Assembly: GCA_018136815.1 (NCBI GenBank)
Contig: CM030936.1
Span: 2,693,079 to 2,757,078 of the forward strand
Source: Isochrysis galbana
Taxonomy: Eukaryota; Haptophyta; Isochrysidales; Isochrysidaceae
DNA: 64,000 nucleotides
Direction: 5' to 3'
Both the position numbers and the translations under genes were made by a program. The notes under the pieces were generated by a model. That model had not been told where the DNA came from. It worked only from the letters and a program-made list of their open reading frames with translations, and did no database searches. Shown piece after piece: positions 10,241 through 20,292 of this stretch (within the stretch, counting starts at the first letter, position 1; every line of letters begins with the position of its first letter).

Positions 10241-11289
10241 CCGCGCATAGACCGGCACGACGCTTCACTCACCCGCCCTGCCTCGACCCCCGAAAGCACG
10301 GAAACACGCCGCCCATCCCACAGGTCTGAAAAAAGAAAACAGCACAGAAACCGATAGCCCGATGGTACAGGAGGAAGGGGTGGAAAAAACCTATCGGGGA
10401 TCGGTGCACACCGTCTGCTGCAGGAAACCCCATACACCCAGCCCCTAGGTAGCGCACGAGGGACGGGCCGCAAGGCAGGTGGAGCGGGGATGAGAGCGGC
10501 GGGAGAGGCTACATGTGTTAGAGTGCATAGTCGCGCGCGCGGCGTGAATATTAAGAAGTTTTTTTTTTCGATCTCATCTCTGATGTCTTGGTCTTGAGTT
10601 CGAGTTTCAGCACTCGGAATGTCGAATGTCGGCGCAAGTGGAAGCGCGAACACAGAGCTCACCTTGCCCGAAAAATCCGACGTGGTCTGCGCGGCCTTAG
10701 CTTGAGAGGGAGCCGACGATGCTGGTGCTGGGGCAGGCGATACGACAACGGGCTGCCAGCTACTCACCCAGCATGTGCCTGATGATATTGCGCGGTCCTT
10801 CTCGGAGCTCATGTCGTCGTCTTGGAGCCCTGGGAACTCATACGTCTTGAAGCGCGGGTCGAGGAGAGTTGCGATATCGAATTCGTCGCGCTGCGAGCCC
10901 GGCATTTCGTCAGCCCATCGCCGTTGAACATCATCATGGAAGAAGGTGCGCGCCGCCTTCACCTCTGGAACGACTTGTGACACTGGCATCCACTGCTGCG
11001 CGGGCGGCTTCCACATGAGGAAGATGCTAGGGCTAGGGCTACTAAGTAAGACCCTCTAGGAAGCGGTAGATGCTCGGAATGACGAGAGACACCGTGACGT
11101 AATTGGTGCCCTCGAGGAGTTTGGTGACATGCGCGGGTGCTTGTAGAACCGCGAGGCTTTGTGCTCAATGATGTCCCAGTCGTGATGGCTCAGCCGGCTC
11201 GCCTTGTACGCATCGTTTCTTTGAGCCTCAGCGCCGTGCTTGACGCTTGACGTCCTACAATTGCACTGCCTGCCGCTGCTCACGAAACC

Positions 11290-11804
11290 AGTCTAACATC
11301 ATGTACGATGAAAACCAACGCGTGGCGACGTACTGCACGGGCTTCTTGCTTCTTGACAAGGGACATTCTCACGGCCGTCGGCGATCGACAATGCTAAGGA
11401 GATGGAGCCATCGCGTTGGTGGACCATGTATGGTAAGCACGTCCCAATACTTGCATCCATTGCACAACAGACAACAGGTTTTGTCTCAACCTGCTGCTGC
11501 ATCTGCAGCAGAACGCAATTGGTCGGTATATGGTCAAATCCATAGCCAGAATCGCGCGAGGATGAAGCACGCCACTGCCACTGCGGATAAACTAAAACTA
11601 GTCTATTGTCATGAGACCATGCATGTGCAGCGGCGCGTGCAAGATGCTGGCTGGGCCGCTGACGTGGTGAAGTGGGATAGTGACTCCGATAGCAGTGATG
11701 GTGATGCTCAGGAGGCATGGCTGGCAGACGATGCGGCTTGTCCTAGCCTTGACGTATGTGCAGAGGTTGATTGCTTGAACCTTGAACCTTCATCCATTCT
11801 ATAG
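11290..11804 (+). pseudogene. hAT transposase C-terminal fragment
   Basis: Second hAT remnant, opposite in orientation to the one at 8.5-11.3 kb. One frame reads SRWWTMYGKHVPILASIAQQ, another continues AERNWSVYGQIHSQNRARMK and KLVYCHETMHVQRR, ending at the stop at 11804. These are the WW and ERNWS..IH.K.RN signatures of the hAT dimerisation region of plant-like elements. The change of frame between them and the missing N-terminus show it is dead. Confidence 0.7.
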
Positions 11805-11850
11805 AGAGGGGGTGGGGGGTTGGCGCGAGCGCGGCGCGCGCATGCGCGCG

Positions 11851-11870
11851 GGGGGGGGGGGGGGGGGGGG
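11851..11870. repeat. Poly-G tract upstream of PAN3
   Basis: About 20 consecutive G, about 205 bp before the PAN3 start codon. Similar C or G runs precede other genes in the window (see findings). Confidence 0.7.
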
Positions 11871-11871
11871 C

Positions 11872-11970
11872 TTCAGAAAAACGGTGAAAAACACTGTTTT
11901 TGGTTTTTGGCCTTCACACAAAAACGGGTATCCTGTTTTTCACATGTAGGGTTGTAGTAGTTACTACTAC
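11872..11970 (+). repeat. Dispersed repeat, family E (GTGAAAAACA hairpin)
   Basis: Shares cagaaaaac, ggtgaaaaaca.tgtttttgg, cttcaca.aaaaac and ctgtttttcacatgtaggg with 36362-36462. The two ends (GTGAAAAACA and TGTTTTTCAC) are inverted repeats of each other, giving a foldback of about 80 bp. Possibly a miniature inverted-repeat element. No gene. Confidence 0.6.
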
Positions 11971-12074
11971 TACAACTACAACCATACAAGAAAACTCGGG
12001 GATGGTGTGGGGTGGGGAGAGGGGGGGAGGCGGCGGCGGCGGCGGGAGCGGAGCGAGGGGACAAAGGGGCGAGG

Positions 12075-15000
12075 ATGAACGAGTGGCGCGCGCAGCAGGG
12101 GAAGAGCGAGCTGGAACAGCTCGCGGCGGGGCTCAGCCTGAGTGGTGCCAGTCTGCCCAACCCGGCGCTGGGCGGGCGCGCCGGCATGCCTCCATTTCCG
12201 CCCGGCGCTGACTGGCAGAGCGTGATGCCACAGCAGCCCATGCAGCCCTTTGGCGCCCAGCACTCTCTCCACAGCCAACTACTGCACCCGAACCACATGC
12301 ACGGAGCCATAGGAATGCCCCCTCTGCCCCCGAGTGGCGGTGGATTCAGCGGTGGCCACGGTACAGCCGTTGGTGGCCGTGGGGGCCGACGGTCTCTTAG
12401 CAGCGGCGGCGGCATGGGCAGCAAAGGAGGCGGCAAAGGAGGCGGGAGGGGGCGTGACGCAGCTGCTGAAACCCTCATAGGGAGTGGCCTGAGTATAGCG
12501 GCACCCGAATTCAATGCCAACGCGCCTGTCTTCGACCCGCGCAGCTCGGCGCGATTTGGTTCGGGCTTCGCACCTCCGAGCGGGCTTTCCGCAGGTCGCT
12601 CATCGGAACTCGATGCTGGGAGTTGCTATAGTGGTGGCGCAACGATGTCGGTGCCAACGGGCATGGATGAGGAGACCCCGGCTCCACCAGTGCTGAGCAC
12701 TTCGGCAAGCCTCCGAATGGCCGCACCACCACCATTGCGTCAGTTCACTCCCGGCGCGGCGCTCGCTGGCCTGGCGCGGACGGGGCAGTCTGGAAGGATG
12801 GATGCGTTCTTCAGCCCGCACACGCTTCGGCAAGAGGCCGCCAGAAGGTGAGGGGCATGGAATAGCCGGAGCCCTGCGGGATTTGAGGGCAAACGAGATA
12901 GATTCAGAGCGTTGCTCTGACTTGCGTTTCCACCATTCGCCGTCGACCGGGCTTACTGTTCCATTTGCTTGCGCGACCTTGCCCCCATCCTCGATTGCCC
13001 GATAGGCGCGCAGCTGCTCTCGACACCGGTGACATGTCTGACTTCACCACAGCTGCCCTGGCCGGGTATACTGTCCGTGGCTACCATTCCCTCGTGCCGC
13101 TTGACGATCCCTCTACATTGCACCAGTACGATGCTGCGGCAAGGCTGCAGCCCTCTGCACCTTACGTCGGCGTGCGGACGGGCAGCGACGGTGGCAGCAG
13201 TGTCACAGGGAGCAGCGATGCCGCATCCCGTCTCCGATCATTGGTTTGCAAGGCCACGTCAGCGTCGGATGGCGAGGCGTACGCTTTGCGTCGGATGGAA
13301 GGACCATCTGCGCCAACAGAGCAGCTCGCGGCAGCCGCAACTTGGTGAGCGTCTGACAGCACGAATCGCTCGGCTCGCACACCTGCTCCTTACCAAGCAC
13401 AACTCATACCAACGGCGGCTGCACCCCGTTTCCAGGTGTCGGTTTCGCCACCCCGGGATGGTGCGCCTGATTGAGGTTTTCAACGAGGAAGGACCCGATG
13501 GAGCTGGCAATGTGGGGCGTGCAACTTATTTTGTCAACGAGCTCTTTCCAGGCAAGCTGCCCCCTGCAGAGGCATACCTTCCGCCTGATGGTGTGGATGG
13601 CCTGGTCATGGCGCCCCCCTTTTCTTTGCGTCAGGAGCCATCTCTCTGGATCGCGCCTACTTCGGCGGCGGCGGAATGGTTCCGAGTGAGGAACGGCTAT
13701 GGTCCATCGCCCTCCCCTTGTTGGCGCTGACGCATGCAGCTCACTCTGCGGGCGCTGCTCTGCGATGCATCGACGCCAAGCATGTCTTGCTCACGGACGA
13801 ACACACGGTGAGGCATGGCGAAGGAGCTTGGTTTAGATCAGCCGGAGATGGGACGGTACAGGCGAGGGAATGCGGCAGATGAAGCCGAATACCGTCCACT
13901 GTGTTTTGCCCCACATGGAATGCCACTTCTTCTGTTGCCCAGGCGCGCCTCGCGGCGGTGGGCGTCCTGGATGCCATGCGTCAAAATGACGGCAACATTC
14001 TAGCGCTTCAGTCGGCCGATTTGCGCTCGTTGGGCGGTTTGCTTGTCGCCATCGCTTGCCAATCACGCGGGGCCGGAGCACCGGAGGCCGTCGCAAAATC
14101 CATGGTGAGAGCCTCGGATTCTTGGCGCTGCGCGTACTGGAAGTCGCGGCAGTTGCCCAGAGGGCATTGCTTGCCCTTCATCGCCTCATGCGCTAGGCCT
14201 CACCGTTATTGTAGCCTTCTATGACCCGAACTCGAGTCCCTCCGACCAGTAATTCGCTCCTCTTGTAGGCTTACATCCGTGCCTCCTTCTCGACGGAGCT
14301 CACCCAGCTCATCCTTCTTCTGCTCTCCCAATCGACCGGCACAGTGACTCACACGGTGCACGATGCTGTGGCGCTCGTCTCGGGCAGGATGATGACTCGG
14401 ATGAGCCAGATGCAGGTATGTTAGATGCTCCCCACAGTTCGTGGTCCATGGGCTACTCATGTGGCCCTCGCTCCCACCCATGCCAATGGGAGAAACCGTA
14501 GTTTGATCTACCCCTCCTCGATCGGTTAGGCCTACACTGATGCCCTCACAATGGAGCTGGCGAAGGAAGCCGAGAATGGCCGCTTACTTCGTCTGTTATG
14601 CAAGCTCTCAGCGGCCGGTGCGCGCCGAAGCCTGCCAAACAACGAAAATTTCGGTGAGCCTACCTTCGCTACCATGGTCAACTGTTGCCTTGGCATTACT
14701 GCGAACCCGCCTGCATAGAAATCTGGGGCCATCTGTACCACGTGCCTTGCCAAGGAGGCGTAGGCCGGCAACGTACTCGATGCAGCCCGGGGCGCCCCTC
14801 CCGTGCGGGCTGTCTCCGTCCTTTACTTCACACTGGTGGCAAGCAGCTGGCTTTGAGCGGCGTCTACCCGCTGCTTATGGTGCCCTCCCGTGACTTGCAC
14901 TCTAGGTGACCACCCGGACCGCTACCTACTCCGCCTCTTTATGGAAAATGTCTTTGGGGCTTCGGATGAGGAGGGAAGGCCGGCGATCACTTTCGCACAG

Positions 15001-15364
15001 GTAAGCAAGTGGCAAGCGAAAGATCGAGTCGTGCATTGCGCATCTCGTTGAATCAGGTCGTGTTGTCACAAATTGTCACCGTCATTTTCACAGATTGTGC
15101 ATTCGCTCAACAAGCTAGATGTGGGCCACGAAGGCCGCGCCATGCTCACCGGCCGCGAAGATGGATCGTTGCTGCTCGTCTCACATGGCGAGATCAAGCA
15201 GGTGCGGCCCCGACATTCCCAGCTCACACATGACGCACGCAACGCTTGGTTCGCTTGCGGTGACCTAAGCCGCCTCGTCAACCCAAGTCAACCATGGTCG
15301 AATTCTTCCTCTACAGGTGCTCGAGCGATCCTTCGCGGAAATCGCGGCTGCTGCCGAGCTGTAG
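12075..15364 (+). CDS. PAN3: PAN3, adaptor of the PAN2-PAN3 poly(A) nuclease
   Basis: Ten exons: 12075-12847, 13006-13344, 13436-13590, 13635-13807, 13943-14104, 14269-14415, 14530-14653, 14906-15000, 15094-15201, 15317-15364; phases agree at every junction and give 707 residues. PAN3 recruits the PAN2 exonuclease to poly(A)-binding protein to start mRNA deadenylation. Exon 1 is a disordered Gly/Pro-rich region with a clear PAM2 motif (APEFNANAPVFDP, residues 143-155) for binding the PABP MLLE domain. The pseudokinase begins at GYHSLVPLDDP (about 281) and continues through RHPGMVRLIEVF, ALRCIDAKHVLLT and QSADLRSLGGLLVAIAC. The coiled coil and C-terminal knob follow: ELAKEAENGRLLRLLCKL, GDHPDRYLLRLF, HSLNKLDVG and a terminal VLERSFAEIAAAAEL. 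No N-terminal CCCH zinc finger is seen. Introns are 44-252 bp. Confidence 0.92.
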
Positions 15365-15378
15365 ATGCTGGCATGGTC

Positions 15379-15648
15379 TCACCAACTACCCTGAAAAAGA
15401 AAGGCGGCCTTTGCTGGCGGGGAGGGAACCCACAGAATTGGGGGGGGGGTTGGCTTGAGACAGACGAGGAAACACTCACATCTGGGACGCGCGGAGTGCT
15501 AATGTCTGTGCGAGAGGCGGAGGGGGCCGGGACGTTCCCGCGGCTGGCCCGTGCGACGCGAAGTCGTGATGCTTCTGCGATTGATGTGCTTGTCCACGGC
15601 TCGCTCTCGAAAGAACTCACCTTTGTGGCGAATCATGCGGGCTTGCAT
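15379..15648 (-). CDS. Possible tiny spliced gene, 44 residues
   Basis: Three minus-strand segments joined by good splice sites: 15648-15621 (donor GTGAGT), 15574-15480 (acceptor atcgcag, donor GTGAGT), 15390-15379 (acceptor tttctttttcag). Phases match and give a 44-residue Arg/Ala/Ser-rich peptide starting MQARMIRHKE and ending at a TGA. It would finish 14 bp beyond the PAN3 stop, tail-to-tail. An in-frame extension upstream of the ATG is open, so more 5' exons may exist. No homologue is recognised. The evidence is splice-site quality only. Confidence 0.3.
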
Positions 15649-15699
15649 GGTCGCCAACACACCTTTACTCCGGCTGTGTGCCGCTACGTGTCTTAAATC

Positions 15700-16630
15700 G
15701 CGAGCGTGATAGAGCGGCAGCTTACTAGCAACGGCGACAAGTGGGACTCCACGAGCGTGCAAAGCTCGAAGCTTTTTTCTCGCCCCGAAAAGAAAGCACC
15801 ACCACCCTGGCACGCGCGCGCGCGATGGCGATGGGGGCAAGTGGAAAAACGAACCTCCTTGGTACTTGGCCAAATGGCGCGCAACAAGAGGGGTGGGGAG
15901 GGGAAGGCAAAAAAATGAGAGTCGCTCCTGTGGACCGATATTTTTGAGAAATTGTAGACTTGGGGCCATCAAACAGGGCTTTTAAGTACTATTATGCGGT
16001 GGCGGTGAGCGGGAAGGTGCATTTTTTGACGCCGTGACGCCAACGGATCCAACAAAATACTCCAAGTGCAGGGGGGTCGCCTGTTGGCACGAAAATCTTC
16101 GCTCTTCACCGTGAATGGGTCCGATTCTCGCGAACCCCCTTCCCACCCCCCGCTCAGTTAGTCACACGCGCTCACGCTCGCTACCCGTAAAGAATTTGCG
16201 GTCGCGCTCGTGGGGGGATCAGAGGCACAGAGACTGAGACTAGCAAATAGCGAAACTGAGACCCAAGTTTAAGTTCCAAGTTTGTTTTTTTCGACCGCCC
16301 CACCCCCGCCTCCCATGCCTCCCCTCAGCAAAATATTTCTTATTGCTCGGCGATCAGGGGTGACTCCAGGATTGGGGTGCGTTGATTTTCTTGGCATCCG
16401 GCGCCATTTGTCAGTTTGTTCTCGGGCATTATTTTATATTGGACACGTAAAATGCACATAAACATAAACCTAAAATAAATGGTAAATGGGTAGTCCGAAC
16501 CCGTAGGGGGGGGCAAGGCGACGCACCCACTTTCCACTTTACGCCGCGGTGGCCAGGGATGGGATGACTGCAGCAACGGTGAAAAGATGGCGAAGAAGGA
16601 CAGCAACTCTTAACTAGTAGCATTATAGCA
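15700..16630. repeat. Family-F-like repeat and non-coding flank
   Basis: At 15960-16270 lies a diverged family-F block: ccatcaaacagggctttt, tgcattttttgac, then cgctcacgctcgctacccgtaaagaat and gcggtcgcgctcg. The last part matches 47035-47090. The rest of the interval has no recognisable gene. Confidence 0.5.
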
Positions 16631-16633
16631 GAC

Positions 16634-17102
16634 ATGGATGGACATGATCCAGATGCGGAAGATTACTCACTGCAACTTTCAATGTGCACCATTCGCCTCG
16701 CGGATTCTTGCATGTTGTATGATATGGAATTTTATGAAAATAAAACTGCAGTCGATGGTCCACATTCGACGGAGCAACGCGACCTGAAAATCCCACGCTT
16801 CAAGCTTCTGGTGGTGGTACCGAACGAAAACAATGCCGACCTTACAAGAGTGAGTATGAGTGACCAGGCGCGCTAGAGACGTAGAAGTGGGGTCCTTTCG
16901 ACGTCCTTCAAACTTTCAATTGGTATGGAGTAGTGTAATGGTAATGTTCGCAACTTGGACCGAGGATGAAAACCACCGTGCATCACATTGACCTCGGAGA
17001 ATCCACCACACGCCAAGGACTCGGCCAATAGAGCTCAAGCACGCATGCAGGATCTCATGCGAGTTGCGAGAGCCTTCGCTTCTTGCGTTCGGCTCACAAT
17101 CG
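16634..17102 (+). CDS. Candidate two-exon gene piece, unrecognised
   Basis: Frame from the ATG at 16634 to a GTGAGT donor at 16850 encodes about 72 residues (MDGHDPDAEDYSLQL ... NENNADLTR). A second stretch to a GTGAGC donor at 17103 encodes ENPPHAKDSANRAQARMQD and following residues. If both are exons, the gene runs into the assembly gap at 17244. No family is recognised. Composition is protein-like and unlike the flanking low-complexity DNA. Confidence 0.3.
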
Positions 17103-17243
17103 GTGAGCACTCCTCCTTGTTCGGCATCCTGAACGCAAAGCACCGAAAGACCAGCACGACATCACGATAGGCTTTGAAGGCAGGCGTCTAGCGAGCGAGC
17201 TCGAGCGCGCACGGGGGAGGTTCGCTCCAAAAGTCCGGTCAAG

Positions 17244-17343
17244 NNNNNNNNNNNNNNNNNNNNNNNNNNNNNNNNNNNNNNNNNNNNNNNNNNNNNNNNN
17301 NNNNNNNNNNNNNNNNNNNNNNNNNNNNNNNNNNNNNNNNNNN
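17244..17343. other. Assembly gap, 100 N
   Basis: Exactly 100 N, which suggests a placeholder of unknown true size. It lies downstream of the only exon of the MFSD5-like gene. Confidence 0.95.
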
Positions 17344-17414
17344 GTCATGAATGCGGGGGATAAGGCATGGCCACAAGGCCAAGGTGCACGGGGTTGTTAG
17401 TTGGTGCAACTCAC

Positions 17415-17872
17415 TCGCAGACCATCCAAGAGTCAAATGCCGAGAAGAGCAAGGATGTGGCGATGCCTCCGGTCACTCGTCCAAGCATGAGTGTGTTGTA
17501 GTCCTTGGCGTGCTTGGTCGCACAGGAAATTATGTAGAGCACACAGTAGGCAATGCAGGAGCGCTTGCGGCCGAGCTTGTCGGAAAGCACACCAGCAAAG
17601 GTGCCGAAGATCATGGACGCCCCGAAGCCGCCGATAAAGAGCACGGCAATGTCGTGCTTCGAGAAACCATATGAAGAATAGAGAGCGTACACGTACGGTC
17701 CCTGCAGCCAGTCCGCTGTCATGGCGATGTAGTACACGATGAGGAACGCTTGCTGGAAGCGCTTGAACTCAGGAGAGGCCACCTTGGTGGTCTGCGCGCC
17801 CTGCCTCGCCCGCACAGTCAGGCCGAGAGTAAGCACGCATGAGGTCAGCAGGCCGATCGTGAAGATGTCCAT
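17415..17872 (-). CDS. MFSD5-like molybdate-anion transporter, first exon only
   Basis: First exon of a major facilitator of the MFSD5/MOT2 (molybdate-anion transporter) type, from the ATG at 17872 to a GTGAGT donor after base 17415, 152 codons plus two bases. Membrane segments: DIFTIGLLTSCVLTLGL at the N-terminus, then FQQAFLIVYYIAMTADWLQG, followed by the family signature GPYVYALYSSYGFS, HDIAVLFIGGFGASMIFGTF, the cytoplasmic loop DKLGRKR, and TGGIATSLLFSAFDSW. The remaining eight or so helices are not found between here and 15.4 kb; the gap at 17244-17343 interrupts the gene. An in-frame extension upstream of the ATG is Pro/Arg-rich and is probably 5'UTR. Confidence 0.8.
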
Positions 17873-18368
17873 CGTGCGCGTTGAGCAGGGAGGGTAGGGC
17901 AGTGGGCGACGCAGGGGGGTGGCAAACGAGGCGACCGCGGTCGAGCGGCCGCGGAGTCGCTCTCTCACAACCGCAGCCGATAAGGGCGGGCGAGCGCCGC
18001 CCGGAGCAGCTGGCGCACAAAAATAGACCCCTAAAACAGTTTCTTCTGGGGTCACGAGTCATGAGGCGCCAGGCGCCGGATCAGTGTCAGTGTGATTGAT
18101 GCAAAGTCAACCAGACATATTCGCGCGCGAGGGGGGTCCCGTACGTGGCAATAGCGGGATTAACACTCAGTCAGATTATTATGCATGGGCGGTGGGAGGG
18201 TTGTGGGACAACATGCTGCCTCTGGCCTCTGTATCTGGCCTCTGGCCTCTAGCGGCGCGTGGGCGCGGGGTGTCCCCAAGTCCCCAATGGGGCGCGGTGG
18301 CGAGGGTGGAGGGTGGCCTGGGCCTGGGGCTCGGGCGTTGCACGCTCCACATACATCAAACTATGAAC

Positions 18369-19238
18369 TTTAAAATTATTTAATATTCTCACCGCACTCG
18401 CGGCCACGGACCACGGACCCGCTACCGCTACTTGCTACTTTTTCACGCAGCAAACTTTCTACACCCCCACTCTCGCGGCCCTTCTCCCCCCGCCAGCAGG
18501 CGACTCAACGACTCCGCCCGTGCACTACTAGGGGGATAGGGGTGAAGGGCTTAGTTAGATATGGTCCGGTGGCCCGCGCCCCCCCCCCCCCCCCTCGGCG
18601 ATCCGCGATCCGTTCTCCCCTTCCTCCTGTGCCTACCGGGCTGGCGACGGCCTCAGTCCCGACTTATCTTGTAAACAGGTGCGAGACTTACCTAGTTTTT
18701 TGCTCTCTCTCCCCCCTCTCCTGCGGCACGCGCGATGGCGCGCCAGCGGCAGGCCTGCAGCTGCCCATTGGCGACCTCTGGCCTCTGGACTCTGGAGGCT
18801 CCTGGAAGCCAGCTCAGGGGGCAGAGGGCAGAGGAGCAGAGGAGGCTGGGGCTGGGCCCTGGCCTCCCCTGCCTCTCCCTCGCTGGCAGAGGAGGCTGGG
18901 GCTGGGCCCTAGCCTCCCCTGCCTCTCCCTCGCTGGCGCTCCTGAGCCTCAGGAGCCCCCACGCTGCACCTGTCTGCCTGTCTGCCTGTCGAACAGGGGG
19001 GGAGGAGGGAGGAGGGGTTGGAGCAATGGGCTGGCCACGCCGGGCCAGAACGAGTGAACCAGGCGAGCTTGTGTGGGGAAGACGAGAGTGGGTCAGCAGG
19101 GCAGTCCCCTCCTGGCAAGCCATCGGGCATGCCAGGAGGATGGGTGGTTCCTTCCCCACGGCTGGGGGAGGAGTGGAGGGAGCGGGGCGGGGGGCTCGTG
19201 CCCCCCCTGGGTGAACCAAGTATAAACTAAGTTGCATG
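18369..19238 (-). mobile_element. SINE-like hairpin-capped retroposon (copy S2)
   Basis: About 870 bp, flanked by catcaaactatgaac at 18354-18368 and 19239-19253. On the minus strand it opens with the cap hairpin (19233-19214), a G-rich/C-rich second hairpin (less perfect), and the shared GC-rich body, and ends with the type-a tail gcggtgagaatatt followed by A/T-rich sequence. An internal piece around 18850-18950 is duplicated in tandem (ggaggctggggctgggccct twice). The long ORFs across it are low-complexity and not conserved between copies. Confidence 0.85.
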
Positions 19239-19253
19239 CATCAAACTATGAAC

Positions 19254-19708
19254 AATAGTTCTTCACCATCACCAATTTTCAAGCAGAGTGTTTGACCGCC
19301 CTACGGAAACGACCAGAAGAGCTAACGACGACGGTTAACAGTTGGAGAGTTCAAGAGTACGGAAAGCACACCCAAGGGGAATGGGCATCAAACATCAAAC
19401 ATTTGTGGTATTCGGTAAGTCGAAGCCACCAATAGTAGGTGGAGAATGGCACGCAGCGGCATCACACGCCACGACACAACCTTGGGCAATCAGCCTGTCC
19501 ATCGGCAGATACTTCTGCGGCAACTCACTGATGTAATCCCACATCCAAACCTGAAGAGGCGCAACAAGGAGCAAGAAGGCAAGAAAAAAGAGATTGCCTG
19601 ACTGCCCTACATCTGTGGCCGAACCATGTCCAACGCAACATAAAGAATGTGAAGACGAAAGCCTGAAAACTTGACGGCGTGTCTTATGGAAGAGGTGTCG
19701 TTAGCAAG
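19254..19708. other. No supported gene
   Basis: Contains an inverted family-F terminus at about 19288-19304 (gtgtttgaccgccctac). Otherwise nothing recognisable. Confidence 0.4.
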
Positions 19709-19774
19709 ATGCTCGTCTCCGCGCACGCGGGCGAGGAAATCCTCGCTGCCCACGTGCACCTCATGTATGAGCAT
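19709..19774 (-). promoter_or_regulatory. SECIS-like hairpin of selenoprotein K
   Basis: 57 bases after the stop codon. Minus-strand reading: helix I ATGCTC (19774-19769) pairs with GAGCAT (19714-19709); the 5' core ATGA (19764-19761) faces GGAGA (19720-19716) as the non-Watson-Crick quartet; helix II GTGCACGTGGGC (19759-19748) pairs with GCCCGCGTGCGC (19732-19721) through 12 pairs, two of them G-T wobbles; the apical region agcgaggatttcctc can form a small gagg/cctc stem. The conserved apical AA (or CC) is not obvious (AGC here), so this is a likely but non-canonical SECIS. Confidence 0.65.
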
Positions 19775-19830
19775 TCATCCCTAACGTCGTTGAAAGCAGC
19801 CCGGGGTCAGCACGAGGACCCGCGCGGGCT

Positions 19831-20292
19831 TTACATACATCATCCGCCGCCACCGTTGATTGAACTTGGGCCTACGCGGCATCGGGAGGATCGGCATGAG
19901 AGCAGCGGTGCCAATACATTCGGGCAGAGGGACGAAAAAGGTGTGCTAGTGTGCCATCGATGGAGGCCGGCCTCACCCCTCACTCTTCCCATCGGACGAG
20001 AGCGACCATTGCCACTGCCAGTGCCAGTGCCGGCATGTCCATCTTTCCGCGTGTTTCGCCTCGGTGCTCCTTTCTGCCTCGCAGCCTCAGCCTGCGGGGT
20101 GGGTCATGAGGGGTCAGGCTGCAAGGGCTAGGAATGGGGTCACCAGCCAGGCAGAGCACTGGGTCGGCAGCTCACGTTGAAGAGAGTGGCGAAGAAGAAG
20201 CAGATGAGCGCATAGATCTGGCTCGGAAGTTCGAGCAGCTCCTGCAAGAAGGAGCGCTGCTGTACGACGGTGCCATTGCTCACGAAAGGCAT
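19831..20292 (-). CDS. SELENOK: Selenoprotein K, Sec-containing, three exons
   Basis: Exons 20292-20176, 20091-19977, 19871-19831; phases 0 and 1 match and give 90 residues. SelK is a small ER membrane protein of the SelK/SelS class, linked to ER-associated degradation and protein palmitoylation in animals. Seen here: the N-terminal MPFVSNGTVV (compare M-Y-SNG in animals), one membrane helix at about 25-38 (SQIYALICFFFATLF), a basic Gly-rich tail, the GRSRPMGRV motif, and a C-terminus GGGG-U-CM in which U is the TGA at 19842-19840. A terminal GGU followed by one or two residues is the SelK hallmark. A SECIS-like hairpin follows. Exon 1 alone reads on past its donor to a stop, and would otherwise look like a 50-residue ORF. 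It is head-to-head with the GNAT gene. Confidence 0.8.

Larger units (their letters stand above)
8844..10565 (+). mobile_element. LINE-derived hairpin-capped retroposon (copy L1)
   Basis: About 1.72 kb flanked by a 17-bp target duplication, tttcgatctcatctctg at 8827-8843 and 10566-10582. It begins with the hairpin cap (8845-8862), five bases before the ATG at 8868, and ends in gcggcgtgaatattaagaag plus a T run. The 3' UTR (10240-10550) is shared with the elements at 3.9, 32.7 and 34.4 kb. It lacks a reverse transcriptase: an ORF1-like part is joined to the end of ORF2, so it must have moved with enzymes supplied from elsewhere. It is inserted in a hAT pseudogene. Confidence 0.85.
8510..11283 (-). 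pseudogene. hAT transposase pseudogene, split by a retroposon
   Basis: Reading down the minus strand: SHHDWDIIEH, then after a frame change TKLLEGTNYVTVSLVIPSIY (about 11120-11050), then VKAARTFFHDDVQRRW and DEFDIATLLDPRFKTYEF (about 10960-10840), all typical of hAT transposases of the zinc-finger BED/DUF4413 type. The C-terminal dimerisation region resumes across the retroposon: DEIE at about 10570, then IYLSLLVETDMDIDVLAWWR at 8836-8777 and, in a shifted frame, VERAFSKAGLLHDDMKA to about 8560. The element at 8844-10565 interrupts it. Frameshifts make it non-functional. No terminal inverted repeats were found. Confidence 0.75.

Noticed and set aside
15499-15972. 157-residue minus-strand ORF downstream of PAN3
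   Set aside because: No ATG before a low-complexity region and no recognisable domain; good splice sites inside it suggest a spliced mini-gene at most, recorded separately.
19836-20292. Reading SelK as a pseudogene because of the in-frame TGA
   Set aside because: The TGA is exactly at the GGU position expected for Sec, splice phases agree, and a SECIS-like hairpin follows.
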